A DNA stretch of 64,000 bases from Lysobacter sp. yr284 (GTDB lineage Bacteria; Pseudomonadota; Gammaproteobacteria; Xanthomonadales; Xanthomonadaceae). The stretch covers positions 124,001 through 188,000 of the forward strand of contig NZ_FNPT01000005.1 of assembly GCF_900107375.1 (NCBI RefSeq), given 5' to 3'. Below, in pieces: positions 36,777 through 46,270 of the stretch. The notes beneath the pieces are model-generated. The model saw only the letters and a program-made list of their open reading frames with translations. It had not been told where the DNA came from and searched no databases. Each line of letters opens with the position of its first letter. Within the stretch, counting starts at the first letter, position 1. Made by a program: the position numbers and the translations under genes.

Positions 36777-37916
36777 TCACCGGGTGAATCCGGGGCCGTT
36801 CTTGGCAGTGCCTTCGGGATCGTGCGCCAGTTCCTGCTGCGCGAGTCGGGTCTGCGCGGATGGAGCCGGACCGATCGCCTCTGCTTGCCGGTAGCGTTGC
36901 TCGACCGGAACCGCAAGCGCCTGCGCGGTCGGCATGTGCGTGCGATTCGCGTACGGATCCGGCGATGCGTCGGGCCGCGAGCGGAACAAATGCAGTATTT
37001 CACCCGCGCCGAGGCCGCCGCCCTGCCTGTTGAACGCAAGCTGCGGAGCGTCCAACAGGGCGAACCCTTTTTCCTTCGCCATCATCAGGGCGCTGGCGGC
37101 CAGTCTTTCGCTGCCCTCGTCCCAGGCTTTTCCGGACTGCCGATCCAGGTCGCGCACTTGCCCGCGCAAATGTTCGAACAGGCCATGGTCCGGATGGGCG
37201 GGATCGCGCGGATCGCTTCCGCAACCGGAGGACGAACGCTGCAGTCCGGGTTCGATGTATCGGGCGTAGTCCCTTAAATAAGCATCGCGGTGGGTGATCA
37301 GGCCATCGCGATTCATGTCCGCGGGCGGATTGTTGAGCGTGTAAGGCGCGTCCGCCACTTTGGCGGCGATCCGTTCGACCGCCGCAGCATCGTCCAGCCG
37401 GCCCGCCCTCCAGTCGCCGTAGCGCGCCCCCAGTTCGACTTCGTTGAGATAGCCGATGGAACCGAACGGCTTGCTGTCCTTGAACGCTTCGACGTTCTCC
37501 AGTTCCTTGAAGATGGGGAAGGCGTTGAAAATCGCTTCCGCTTCGAGGCCGGCCCGGTACTCTACGTATTGCTCGGCAGTGCGGCCGGTGAAGGCAATGG
37601 AACCGGTGTTGTATCGGTCGTGGCCGACTTCGTGCGCGAGCGTGCCGAACATATGGCGCTGCGGCCACTGCGACGCCCCCGGAGCCAGCATTCCCATCCA
37701 GGCGTTGCGATCGACGACGATCTTCGGCGGACTCTCCGGGGAATAAAACGCAAGACCGATACCCGGCCGTTGGTCGATGATGCCGCCGCGTTCGAAAAAA
37801 CCGGCGAATCCCGCTGCGGCGGTCGGCGACTCGAGTATCCATCCTCGCATCGCGGCGGGCATTTGCTGGAATCGCGGCTCGTCCCGCAGGCGCTGGAATG
37901 GATCGGTTCCGCTCAC
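36777..37916 (-). CDS. Putative type IV secretion antibacterial effector (HExxH metallopeptidase fold with XVIPCD tail)
   Basis: 379 residues from a GTG that overlaps the upstream lipoprotein stop (GTGA); a second GTG at 37961 gives 394. The N-terminal part has HEVGHD, a zinc-peptidase motif, with a candidate third ligand in EYRAGLEAE about 25 residues on. DMNRDGLITHRD is an EF-hand-like loop. The C-terminal 115 residues resemble the XVIPCD signal of Xanthomonadales effectors (DPAHPDHGLFEHLRGQVRDLD, SERLAASALMMAKEKGF, then a short THM-x-TAQALAxPVEQ segment) and end in a Gln-rich tail. Such proteins enter rival bacteria through the X-T4SS. Target unknown. Confidence 0.82.
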   Translation of the reverse strand: MSGTDPFQRLRDEPRFQQMPAAMRGWILESPTAAAGFAGFFERGGIIDQRPGIGLAFYSPESPPKIVVDRNAWMGMLAPGASQWPQRHMFGTLAHEVGHDRYNTGSIAFTGRTAEQYVEYRAGLEAEAIFNAFPIFKELENVEAFKDSKPFGSIGYLNEVELGARYGDWRAGRLDDAAAVERIAAKVADAPYTLNNPPADMNRDGLITHRDAYLRDYARYIEPGLQRSSSGCGSDPRDPAHPDHGLFEHLRGQVRDLDRQSGKAWDEGSERLAASALMMAKEKGFALLDAPQLAFNRQGGGLGAGEILHLFRSRPDASPDPYANRTHMPTAQALAVPVEQRYRQAEAIGPAPSAQTRLAQQELAHDPEGTAKNGPGFTR

Positions 37917-38467
37917 CGCGCGGAGGTCGCGGCCGGATAAATGTTGATCGAATCGATGCACCGATACGTCGATGGCGTCGTCGTGAACTCGACCCGAATC
38001 CCCGCGCTCTGCGCTTTGTAGGTGCTTCCGCGGTCGGTGCCGTGCGCGTCCTGTGTCGCCTCAGCGCGCGCCCCGATCCATCCGGCAGCCAGTTCGGGCG
38101 ATACGCAGGGTTCGGCCGCGACGCCGATATCGATCTGCCCGCTCAGCTCGCCGATCCAGGCGAAGCTCAACACGTTCCCATCCGCGAGTTTCACCGGCCC
38201 ATCGCCGGAGAACTGCCGCGCCTGAAGCGGCTTCATGACGAAGACGCGGTGCAATGCGGCCTCCGCCCTGCGCTGACCGCCCTCGCCCTCAAGCGGCCAA
38301 CGCAGCAGGTTTTCGAGGGTTGTGGCGTCCGCGGGTCCGGCCGGCGGCGGCTGTGTGGACGCCCTGGTTGCCACCGTGCCGCAGGAAGTAAGACCCGCGA
38401 CGGCCGCGGTCAACGCGAAGACGCAAGCCAGACGCATCGACGCAAGACTGGCGCACATAAAAGCCAT
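37913..38467 (-). CDS. Lipoprotein, probable immunity partner of the effector
   Basis: 184 residues from an ATG preceded by GGAAGGG; ATG at 38437 is a later option. The signal peptide ends in the lipobox LTSC (Cys29). The mature protein has a WPLEGEGGQRRAEAALHR helix, a VLSFAWIGELSG strand region and four cysteines. Its gene overlaps the effector by four bases and lies directly upstream, the arrangement usual for X-Tfi immunity lipoproteins, which stay in the periplasm and block sister-cell effectors. Homology alone does not prove this; the role is inferred from context. Confidence 0.72.
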   Translation of the reverse strand: MAFMCASLASMRLACVFALTAAVAGLTSCGTVATRASTQPPPAGPADATTLENLLRWPLEGEGGQRRAEAALHRVFVMKPLQARQFSGDGPVKLADGNVLSFAWIGELSGQIDIGVAAEPCVSPELAAGWIGARAEATQDAHGTDRGSTYKAQSAGIRVEFTTTPSTYRCIDSINIYPAATSAR

Positions 38468-38595
38468 GAAATTCAAGCCCTTCCGTTCCCTGTGCAATTT
38501 CACGCTAGCACAGATCGAGGAGGGCCGAAGCGTGGCGGGCGCCGCATGCAAGCGGTCTTGACCGGGCCGCGCGCCCCCTTCCGGGCCGCGCCCGC

Positions 38596-39531
38596 TCACC
38601 CCTTGAGCAACGCCTCCAGCACCGCCATCCGCGCGGCCACGCCGTTGGCGACCTGGGTCAGGATCAGCGATTGCGGGCCGTCGGCGACCTCGTCGGTGAT
38701 CTCCACGCCGCGGTTCATCGGGCCGGGGTGCATCACCACCGCGTCGGGCGCGGCGCGCTTGAGCCGCGCCGCGGTCAGGCCGTAGTCGCGGTGGTAATCC
38801 TCGAGCGAGGCGACCAGGCCTTCTTCCATGCGCTCGCGCTGCAGGCGCAGCATCATCACCGCGTCCACGCCTTCCAGCGCCGCGTCGAGGTCGTGGCCGA
38901 CGCTGCAGCCGTCGAGCGTTCGGTCGTCGGGCAGCAGCGAGGCCGGGCCGACCGCGCGGATCTCGGCCGCGCCGAGCGCCTTGAGCGCCTGCAGATCGGA
39001 GCGCGCGACGCGCGAGTGCTTGATGTCGCCGACCATCGCCACGCGCAGGCGCGAGAAGTCGCGGCCCTTGGCCTGGCGCAGGGTCAGCATGTCGAGCAGG
39101 CCCTGGGTCGGGTGCGAGCTGCGGCCGTCGCCGGCGTTGACCAGGCAGGTGCCCGGACGCGCGTGCGCGGCCAGTTCGGCGACCGCGCCGTCCTCGCGAT
39201 GGCGGATGACGAAGCCGCGCACGCCCATCGCCTCGATGTTCTTCAGCGTGTCCAGCGCGGTCTCGCCCTTGCTGGTGGACGAGGTCGAGGCGTCGAAGTT
39301 GAGGATGTGCGCGCCGAGCTGCTGCGCGGCCAGCTGGAAGCTCAGGCGGGTGCGCGTGGACGGCTCGAAGAACAACGTGCACACCGCGATGCCGGCCAGC
39401 GCGCGGCTGTCGTAGTGGCCTTCGGCGAAGGCCTGGGCGCGGATCAGCAGGGCGTCGAGCGAATCGCGTGCGGCGTCGCGCAGGCTGAGCAGGTGGCGCG
39501 AGCCGCCGTCGGCGGAAACGTAGGTGGTCAT
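38596..39531 (-). CDS. pyrB: Aspartate carbamoyltransferase, catalytic subunit
   Basis: 311 residues. It joins carbamoyl phosphate and aspartate in pyrimidine synthesis. FFEPSTRTRLSFQLAAQQLGA carries the carbamoyl-phosphate STRTR loop, SKGETALDTLKNIEAM supplies the 80s-loop type Ser/Lys, and VNAGDGRSSHPTQGLLDMLTL and VMHPGPMNRGVEI are further active-site segments. No pyrI regulatory subunit is seen. ATG at 39531. It is the last gene of the yqgE-ruvX-pyrB order. Confidence 0.97.
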   Translation of the reverse strand: MTTYVSADGGSRHLLSLRDAARDSLDALLIRAQAFAEGHYDSRALAGIAVCTLFFEPSTRTRLSFQLAAQQLGAHILNFDASTSSTSKGETALDTLKNIEAMGVRGFVIRHREDGAVAELAAHARPGTCLVNAGDGRSSHPTQGLLDMLTLRQAKGRDFSRLRVAMVGDIKHSRVARSDLQALKALGAAEIRAVGPASLLPDDRTLDGCSVGHDLDAALEGVDAVMMLRLQRERMEEGLVASLEDYHRDYGLTAARLKRAAPDAVVMHPGPMNRGVEITDEVADGPQSLILTQVANGVAARMAVLEALLKG

Positions 39532-39595
39532 GGGCGGTGCGGGCGTGCGGGGAAAAGGGTCGAAGTCGGCGGGGCCAGGAGCGGCGGCGCCGGCC

Positions 39596-40084
39596 TCAGG
39601 AATGCGGAACCTGGTCGATGTCGGTGGCATCGTCCGGCGCGGCCAGCCAGCGCTCGACGATCACCGCCGCGGCCACCGCGTCCAGCGCCTCGGCGTCTCG
39701 CCGGCGCTTGCGGCCTTCGGCGCGGTCGGCGGCGAAGCGGTGCGCGGCCTCGACCGAGCTGGAACGCTCGTCGACCAGCACCACCGGCAGCTTGTAGCGC
39801 GCGCGCAGCTGGCGGGCGAAGGCGAGCGCGCGCTGGCGCGCGGGCTGGTCGCCGCCTTCGAGCGTCATCGGGTCGCCGACGATCAGGCCGTCGGGGCGCC
39901 ATTCCTTTTGCAGGCGGTCGATCGCGCCCCAGTCGGGGCTGGCGCCGTGCACGTCGATCACCGCCAGCGCGCGCGCGCCGTGGCCGAACGCGCTGGCCAC
40001 CGCCACGCCGATGCGGCGCGAACCGACATCGAATCCGAGGACGGTGCCGTCGCGTCGGATCGGGTCGGAGGCGCCTGCGCTCAT
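39596..40084 (-). CDS. ruvX: Holliday junction resolvase-like protein RuvX/YqgF
   Basis: 162 residues. The RNase H-like fold shows in [17 protein letters not shown] with the catalytic Asp, [12 protein letters not shown], and [16 protein letters not shown]. The family acts in pre-16S rRNA 5' maturation and was earlier proposed as a Holliday junction nuclease. It overlaps yqgE by four bases and precedes pyrB, a conserved order. Confidence 0.94.
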   Translation of the reverse strand: MSAGASDPIRRDGTVLGFDVGSRRIGVAVASAFGHGARALAVIDVHGASPDWGAIDRLQKEWRPDGLIVGDPMTLEGGDQPARQRALAFARQLRARYKLPVVLVDERSSSVEAAHRFAADRAEGRKRRRDAEALDAVAAAVIVERWLAAPDDATDIDQVPHS

Positions 40085-40647
40085 GCGTGTCCGGCGTAAT
40101 CGGCCAGGTGGGCGAAATCCACGCCGATGCGGCCGGCCGCGGCATGCCAGCGCGCGTCCAGCGGCAGCTGGAACAGCAGCTCGGCGTCGGCCGGCGCGGT
40201 CAGCCAGTCGTTCTCGGTGATCTCGTGTTCGAGCTGGCCCGAGCCCCAGCCGGCGCAGCCCAGCGCGACGATGGCGTGGTCGGGGCCTTCGCCCTTGGCC
40301 ATCGCCTCGAGGATGTCGCGCGAGGTGGTCAGGAACAGGCGGTCGGCGATGGCCAGGGTCGAATCCCAGCGCGCGCCGCCGTCGTGCAGGACGAAGCCGC
40401 GCTCGGGGTGGACCGGGCCGCCGGCGAGCACGATCTGCGCGCGCAAGGCTTCGTCGCCGCCTTCCACGCCCATCTGCCCGAACACTTCGCCCAGGGTGTA
40501 TTCGGACGGGCGGTTCACCACGATGCCCATCGCGCCGTCGTCGTCGTGCTGACAGATCAGCGCGACGCTGCGCGAGAAATTGGTGTCGGCCAGCGCGGGC
40601 AGCGCGATCAGGACCTGATTGGCGAGGGGCGTGGGCATCACGGTCAT
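40081..40647 (-). CDS. YqgE/AlgH family protein
   Basis: 188 residues. [36 protein letters not shown] and [19 protein letters not shown] are the family signatures. The fold is known but the role is not; AlgH was linked to alginate regulation in Pseudomonas. ATG at 40647, with others at 40656 and 40638. It begins the yqgE-ruvX-pyrB unit. Confidence 0.92.
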   Translation of the reverse strand: MTVMPTPLANQVLIALPALADTNFSRSVALICQHDDDGAMGIVVNRPSEYTLGEVFGQMGVEGGDEALRAQIVLAGGPVHPERGFVLHDGGARWDSTLAIADRLFLTTSRDILEAMAKGEGPDHAIVALGCAGWGSGQLEHEITENDWLTAPADAELLFQLPLDARWHAAAGRIGVDFAHLADYAGHA

Positions 40648-40819
40648 GGGGGCCATTCTAGCCTGCCCGGCCGTTAAGCGGGGTCGTGGGGCGGACCGAG
40701 GTCGCCATAACGCGAAATGCGGCCGGTTCGGGACGATCAAAGCCGAAACGGCCGGGGCCCGACGCGCCCGGTCCGGCGCCGCCGCTTGCTCGGAACGACT
40801 CGCCCGAATGGCGCTCCCT

Positions 40820-40925
40820 GGTGGGCAGGGCTTCGGCCACGACGCTCTTGTCCCGGGATCACCGTGCAGCCCTGAATCGACGCCATCGCAGCGAACAGCG
40901 TCGGGGCAGAAGCCGCTCCCACTAA
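40820..40925. repeat. Degenerate REP pair between yqgE and tag
   Basis: gtgggcagggcttcggcc at 40820 and gcgtcggggcagaagccgctcccac at 40898-40922 form a drifted inverted pair of the GGGAGGGCTTC family. The 393-base gap 40648-41040 has no gene I can support. Confidence 0.55.
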
Positions 40926-41040
40926 GGAATCCCTCCCGCGTACTTCGCGCGATCCGGCCAGCCGCGGACCTGGATTCGCCGCTCCTGCATCGCGACAATC
41001 CCAGGCCAGGCCGCATCCGCGGCACGCCACGAGGCTTTCC

Positions 41041-41790
41041 ATGTCCGGCTACTGCGACATCGCCCCCGGCCACCCGATCCACGGCGATTACCACGACCGC
41101 GAGTACGGCTTCCCGCAGCGCGAGGAATCCGACCTGTTCGAGCGCCTGATCCTGGAGATCAACCAGGCCGGCCTGAGCTGGGAGACGATCCTGCGCAAGC
41201 GCGAGGGCTTCCGCCGGGCGTACGGCGGCTTCGACGTCGACACCGTGGCCGCCTACGGCGAAGCCGACCGCCTGCGCCTGCTCGACGACGCCGGGATCAT
41301 CCGCAACCGGCTCAAGGTCGATGCGGCGATCCACAACGCCCAGGTCGTGCAGCGCCTGCGCGCCAGCCACGGCGGCTTCGCCCAGTGGCTCGACGCGCAC
41401 GTCCTGCACGAGGGCGAGCCGCGCGACAAGGCCGGCTGGATCAAACTGTTCAAGCAGACCTTCCGCTTCACCGGCGGCGAGATCACCAACGAGTTCCTGA
41501 TGAGCCTGAGCTACCTGCCCGGGGCGCATCGCGAGAGCTGCCCCGCGTATCGGCGGATCGAAAGGATCGGGCCGTACTGGAAGCGCACGCAGGAAGCGGC
41601 GGCGAAGGCCGGCGCGAAGGGGGCGAAGGCCGGGGCCGCGAAGCCCGCAGCGCAGAAGGCGCCGGCAACCAAGCCGGCCAAGGCGACCGCCGCTGCGGCC
41701 GGCCCCGCTAAGACTGCGAAGGCCGCCGCGGCCAAGCGCGCGCCGACGAAGCCGAAGAACGCCGCGCCGCGCAAGCCGCGCCCGGGCTGA
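41041..41790 (+). CDS. tag: DNA-3-methyladenine glycosylase I with histone-like C-terminal tail
   Basis: 249 residues; Tag proteins are normally near 190. The catalytic part has [45 protein letters not shown] with the substrate Glu, and the zinc-binding Cys and His pairs (Cys4, His16 and the C-terminal HRESCPAY). It removes 3-methyladenine from DNA. The last 65 residues are almost only Lys, Ala and Pro, like a histone H1 tail, and probably bind DNA without specificity. GC bias alone does not explain the run of lysines. Confidence 0.9.
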   Translation: MSGYCDIAPGHPIHGDYHDREYGFPQREESDLFERLILEINQAGLSWETILRKREGFRRAYGGFDVDTVAAYGEADRLRLLDDAGIIRNRLKVDAAIHNAQVVQRLRASHGGFAQWLDAHVLHEGEPRDKAGWIKLFKQTFRFTGGEITNEFLMSLSYLPGAHRESCPAYRRIERIGPYWKRTQEAAAKAGAKGAKAGAAKPAAQKAPATKPAKATAAAAGPAKTAKAAAAKRAPTKPKNAAPRKPRPG

Positions 41791-41812
41791 GCGAGATCGT
41801 GGCGCGCTGCAC

Positions 41813-41935
41813 CGTCATTCCGGCGGAAGCCGCAATCCATTTTGCCTTTGGCTCTACCCTCAAGCGAAGCAGCGGCAAAGCAAGATCGAAACGGGTTCCG
41901 GCTTCCGCCGCAACGACAGCGGCAAGGCCGCCGGA
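41813..41935. repeat. CGTCATTCCGGCGGAAGCC-type inverted element
   Basis: gtcattccggcggaagccgcaatcc at 41814 faces ggttccggcttccgccgcaacgac at 41904-41927 in an inverted pair about 60 bases apart. This repeat type is widespread in Xanthomonadaceae intergenic DNA. It fills part of the 346-base gap before the DUF4153 gene. Confidence 0.7.
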
Positions 41936-42136
41936 TCGCAGGCGACGGGGTCGGACACAAACGCATTGGGCACCATGCGCCTGCGCGCGCCAGGACGCGT
42001 TCCGGCCGCATCCGCAACCGCTCCACCCGCGCCGGCCGACTTCATCGCCCGCTCACCCAACCGCCCCATCCTCCCCGCGCCACCTGCGACACCGGCCGCG
42101 CCCGAGCGCCGGCCCGAACCGATGCAAAGGACCCGC

Positions 42137-43945
42137 ATGACGCCCGATTCCGTTTCCACACCCGCCCCCGCCGAACTCGACCGCAACACCCGCGGCTTCA
42201 TCGTCGCCGTCGCCCTGCTGCAAGGCCTGCTGCTGTATCTGGCGCGGATCGGCACCGGTTTGGGCTTCGAACTGGAAGTGAGCTGGTACGCGATGGTGCT
42301 GTCGGTGCCCACGGCGATGCTGCTGTCGGTGCAGCGCCTGGACGACCATCGTTTCTGGAGCAACGCCGGCCTGCTCGCCGCCGTCTACCTGCCGCTGTCG
42401 CTGTGGGCCGGCTGGAGCGCCACCGGCGCGCCGGACCTGAGCGAGGCCACGGTGCTGGGGCCGTTCGCGGTCAGCCTGGCGATCGGCCTGTTCGTCGCCC
42501 TGCCCTACCTGCAATGCCGGCTCAGCCACGGCCGCTGGCGCGCGCCGTACCGCGAACTGTTCGAACACGGCTGGCAGAACGCGCTGACCCTGATCCTCAC
42601 CGCCGCCTTCGTCGGCATCTGCTGGGCGGTGCTGGGCCTGTGCGCGGTGTTGTTCAAGCTGATCGGCATCGAGTTCTTCGCCGACCTGTTCTCCACCCGC
42701 AGCTTCGTCCATCTCGCCACCGGCGTCATGGTCGGCCTGGGCGTGCTGGTCGGACGCACCCAGCAGCGTCCGGTGCAGATCGCGCGGCAGATCCTGTTCG
42801 CGATCTTCAAGGGCCTGCTGCCGCTGGTGGCGCTGATCGCGCTGCTGTTCGTCGCCAGCCTGCCGTTCACCGGCCTGGAAGCGCTGTGGAAGACTCGCTC
42901 GGCGACCCTGATCCTGATGTGCCTGATCGCGACGGTGGTGCTGTTCGTCAACGCGGTCTACCAGGACGGCGAAGGCGAGCCGCCCTACCCGCGCTGGCTG
43001 CGCGGCGTGGTCGACGCGGCGCTGCTGACCCTGCCGGTGTTCGCCGCGCTCGGCCTGTACGCGCTGAGCCTGCGCATCGGCCAGTACGGCTGGACCGGCG
43101 AGCGCTTCTGGGCGGCGCTGGCGTCGGTGGCGCTGAGCCTGTACGCGCTGGGCTACGCCGCGGCCGCGCTGCGCCGCGGCGGCGGCCAGTGGCTCGGCGG
43201 ATTGCGCCGGGTCAACGTCGCGGTGTCGCTGGTGCTGCTGGCGCTGGTCGCGGCCGCCAACGGCTGGATCCTGGATCCGCATCGCCTCGGCGTGGGCTCG
43301 CAGCTCGCGCAACTGGCGCGCGGCACGGTCGAGCCGGCCAAGTTCGACCTGGCCTACCTGCGCTTCGACAGCGGCCGCCGCGGCTACCAGGCGCTCAAGG
43401 CGCTGGAGAACGACCCGCGCTTCGCCGCGAGCGCGCCGCTGGCGCGCGCCAATCTCGAACGCGCGCTCGCCGCGACCACGCGCTGGGAGTACCGCATCGA
43501 GTCGCGCGAAACGCCCAAGACCGAGACGCCCGAGCAGGCGCTGCAACACATCGCCGCGGCCAAGAGCGTCGGCACGATCGACCCCGCCTGGATCCAGGCG
43601 GTGATCAAGCAGACGTTGAAGACGCCCAGTTGCCTGGACGACGACGGCGCCTGCGCGCTGGTCGCGCCGGACCTGGACCGCGACGGACAGCCCGAGTACC
43701 TGCTGTGCAACGTGCGCGACTGGGGCAACCGCTGCTACGCCTACGCGCGCGAGGCCGATGGCTGGCGCCGGATCGGCGAGAGCTATCTGTCGCAGTCCGC
43801 CGACGGCTTCAAGGAACGGCTGCTCGGCGAATCCGTGCAGGTGGTGCCGCGGCGCTGGGGCGATGTCCGCGTCGGCGCGCAGGGCAAGCTGATGCGCCTG
43901 GACCCGGTTTCGGACTGCGAAGGCAACAAGGACTGCGAGCCCTGA
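42137..43945 (+). CDS. DUF4153 domain-containing membrane protein
   Basis: 602 residues from an ATG preceded by AAAGGA at six bases; the open frame begins earlier but without a good site. Eleven or twelve hydrophobic segments fill residues 20-390, with the family-type stretch QNALTLILTAAFVGICWAVLGLC. The C-terminal 200 residues are soluble, with Cys-containing TPSCLDDDGACALVAPDLDRDG, close to an EF-hand-like loop. The family has no defined function. Confidence 0.82.
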   Translation: MTPDSVSTPAPAELDRNTRGFIVAVALLQGLLLYLARIGTGLGFELEVSWYAMVLSVPTAMLLSVQRLDDHRFWSNAGLLAAVYLPLSLWAGWSATGAPDLSEATVLGPFAVSLAIGLFVALPYLQCRLSHGRWRAPYRELFEHGWQNALTLILTAAFVGICWAVLGLCAVLFKLIGIEFFADLFSTRSFVHLATGVMVGLGVLVGRTQQRPVQIARQILFAIFKGLLPLVALIALLFVASLPFTGLEALWKTRSATLILMCLIATVVLFVNAVYQDGEGEPPYPRWLRGVVDAALLTLPVFAALGLYALSLRIGQYGWTGERFWAALASVALSLYALGYAAAALRRGGGQWLGGLRRVNVAVSLVLLALVAAANGWILDPHRLGVGSQLAQLARGTVEPAKFDLAYLRFDSGRRGYQALKALENDPRFAASAPLARANLERALAATTRWEYRIESRETPKTETPEQALQHIAAAKSVGTIDPAWIQAVIKQTLKTPSCLDDDGACALVAPDLDRDGQPEYLLCNVRDWGNRCYAYAREADGWRRIGESYLSQSADGFKERLLGESVQVVPRRWGDVRVGAQGKLMRLDPVSDCEGNKDCEP

Positions 43946-44084
43946 GCATATCTGCGCGGGCGCCGCGTCGGGCGCCCGCGCATGTCGGGGCCGAGTTTCC
44001 CGGGACGCGACGTTCGCGGCCCGCGGCGTCGGCGACCTGCAGCATTTGCGACTCACCGCACCCGCGGCCCGCGACAGCCGCGAC

Positions 44085-45158
44085 TTACAGCATCAGCGCC
44101 ACGTCCCTCGCCTGCGCATCCGCGGGCGCCGCGCCGTGGTTCCAGAACGCCTCCACCCACGGTCGCACCAGATCCAGTTGGGTCGACGCGCCGCGCACCG
44201 CGCCGAAGCGGCGCAGGTTGTCGGACTGCAGCGCCAGCATCCGCGCGTCCTGGTCGTTGACCCGCTTGAGCAACGGCCACACCAGCGCGCGCACCAGCCA
44301 CGCCGGCGCCCAGCGGTTCTCCACGTGCAGGGTCGCGAACACGGACGTCGTCGCCGCATCGCACGGCGCGAAGTGCAGGCTGATGCGGACGATGCCGCCG
44401 TTGGCGTAGCGGTATTCGATCTGCGCGCTGCCGGGCGCATCGAACAACGCGCGCTCGCTTTCGCGCGGCGATTCGAACAATCGGTACAGCAGCCCCGATT
44501 GCTGGGCCTGGCCGAGGTAATCGACGACGAACCCGTGCGGCGACGGCGCGAAGCGCGCGGTCGCCGGCCGGCGCGCACCGCCGCGCCGGACCAGGCCCGG
44601 ATGGATCCAATGGGTATGCAAAGGATCGAGGAAGTTCTCGATCGCATCGACGATGTGCGCGCGCCATCGGGTCTGCCACAGGAACCGGCGCGAACCGGGC
44701 GGATTGCGCCGCGCCATCGCCGGCAACTCGCCCTCGTCGCGGCCGTCGGGCCGCAGCCAGACCAGGCCGTCGTGCTCGCGCACCGCCGCAGCGCGCACGC
44801 GCACCTGCGGCAAGGCCGCGTCGGCCGGCATGCCGGGGATCTCGCACAGCCGGCCTTGCGCGTCGAAACGCCAGCCGTGATAAGGGCACGACAGCCCGCC
44901 ATCGCCGCAGCGGCCTTGCGACAGCGGCGCGTGCCGGTGCGGGCAGCGGTCCTCCAGCGCGAACGCACGGCCGGCGCCGTCGCGCGCCAACGCGTACGGC
45001 CGGTCGAGCAAGGTCGCCGCGAGCGGCGCGGCGCGCAGGCGCTCGCTGCACGCCACCGCAAACCAGCGCGAGGCGTGCGAAGGATGCCAGCCGCCCGCGC
45101 GCGCCGCGTCCTGGGTGGCGCGGGCGTCGGCAGGGACGGCGCGGTCGTCGGGCGTCAT
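44085..45158 (-). CDS. Rieske [2Fe-2S] aromatic ring-hydroxylating-type oxygenase
   Basis: 357 residues. The N-terminal Rieske domain has CPHRHAPLSQG and CPYHGWRFD, the two-Cys two-His cluster ligands. NFLDPLHTHWIHPG in the middle matches the mononuclear iron facial triad region (Asp and two His) of oxygenase alpha subunits. It needs an electron-transfer partner not seen here. It overlaps the FemAB-like gene by four bases and ends the three-gene unit. The substrate is unknown; a tailoring oxidation of the product made by the two upstream enzymes is inferred. Confidence 0.85.
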   Translation of the reverse strand: MTPDDRAVPADARATQDAARAGGWHPSHASRWFAVACSERLRAAPLAATLLDRPYALARDGAGRAFALEDRCPHRHAPLSQGRCGDGGLSCPYHGWRFDAQGRLCEIPGMPADAALPQVRVRAAAVREHDGLVWLRPDGRDEGELPAMARRNPPGSRRFLWQTRWRAHIVDAIENFLDPLHTHWIHPGLVRRGGARRPATARFAPSPHGFVVDYLGQAQQSGLLYRLFESPRESERALFDAPGSAQIEYRYANGGIVRISLHFAPCDAATTSVFATLHVENRWAPAWLVRALVWPLLKRVNDQDARMLALQSDNLRRFGAVRGASTQLDLVRPWVEAFWNHGAAPADAQARDVALML

Positions 45159-46270
45159 AGCTGGAATCTTCGCATGATCGGCACGCCGGCCCGGCGGGTC
45201 AGCGCCGACAGCCAGCCCAGCGCGCGCTGCGTTGGCGCCGGCAGGTGGCGCGCGTAGACCGCGCTGTACTCGATGCTCGGCTGGCCGCCGCGCAGGCGCT
45301 TGAAGCCGGCCGCGCCGGCGCTGAAGTTGATCGCATCGCCGCCGGCGATGGCGCGCTCGAACGTGGTCGCGGTCAGCAGGCGGTACAGGCCCAGCCGCTG
45401 CGGTTGGTCGGTGTCGTAGCCGACGATCGGCGTGGTCAGCGTGCGCCCCTGGGCGAACACCCCGGCGATGCACGACAACCGCCCCGCTTCGTCGCGGAAG
45501 CCGTCCAGCCGCAGCAGCCCGGCGCGGTGCCAGCTGCGCACGAACGCTTCGGTGTAGCGCGGATTGCAGCGCGAATAGCGATCCATGTACAGCCGCGCGT
45601 ACAGCCAGGCGATGCGCGCGTAGTCGGCGCCGCCGATGTCGCCATCGCCGGCGCGGCGCGGCTGCTTGCGCGCCAGGCGCAGGTCGATCCGCAGGTTGTG
45701 GCGTCGCTGCGCCAGCGCGGCGACGTCGCGGAACAGGTACACCTGCCGGCTCGGGATCAGCAGGAAACCGAGCCGCTCGCATTCTTCCAGCCAGTCGGCG
45801 TGATCGTCGCGGTTGAGCGAGCGCAGCCACACCGCGTGCCCGGGCCAGCGCTGCAGCGCGGCCTGCAGCAGGCGCTGCACGCAGCCGATCCGCCAGCGCG
45901 GATACAGATTGGTCGACAGCCACCAGTTGTTGATCGCCACCGCGCGGTCGATTCGTGCGCCGCGCAGCCAGCGGTCCAGGCCGCGGCCGGCGGCGCGGAT
46001 CGGCGCGCGCAGCAGCGCCGGCGCGTAACGCAGCGCCTCTTCGGTGGCGTAGGCGCCGTAGGTGGTGCGCGGCGAGCAGACCCAGGCGTTGTCCTGCGCC
46101 TGGCCGTCGTCGATGCTGACCGGATAGCTGCGTTCGCCGTCGTCGATCAACTGCGCCTGGGTGTCGAGGTTGGCGACCAGCGCGCGCGAATCGGCGCCGG
46201 CGTGGATGCGCGCGAACGCATGCGCGCGCTGGGAGAAGAGTTCGTCGGCGATGCGCGCGGCGGCGTTCAC
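45155..46270 (-). CDS. FemAB/BioF2-like GNAT-fold transferase
   Basis: 371 residues from a GTG that overlaps the upstream stop (GTGA). The C-terminal half (YARIAWLYARLYMDRY, FRDEAGRLSCIAGVFAQG, INFSAGAAGFKRLRGG, SIEYSAVYARH) has the layout of the GNAT/BioF2-like and FemAB aminoacyl-transferase superfamily. Pairing with an ATP-grasp ligase suggests amide or peptide formation. I cannot name its acceptor. Confidence 0.7.
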   Translation of the reverse strand: MNAAARIADELFSQRAHAFARIHAGADSRALVANLDTQAQLIDDGERSYPVSIDDGQAQDNAWVCSPRTTYGAYATEEALRYAPALLRAPIRAAGRGLDRWLRGARIDRAVAINNWWLSTNLYPRWRIGCVQRLLQAALQRWPGHAVWLRSLNRDDHADWLEECERLGFLLIPSRQVYLFRDVAALAQRRHNLRIDLRLARKQPRRAGDGDIGGADYARIAWLYARLYMDRYSRCNPRYTEAFVRSWHRAGLLRLDGFRDEAGRLSCIAGVFAQGRTLTTPIVGYDTDQPQRLGLYRLLTATTFERAIAGGDAINFSAGAAGFKRLRGGQPSIEYSAVYARHLPAPTQRALGWLSALTRRAGVPIMRRFQL

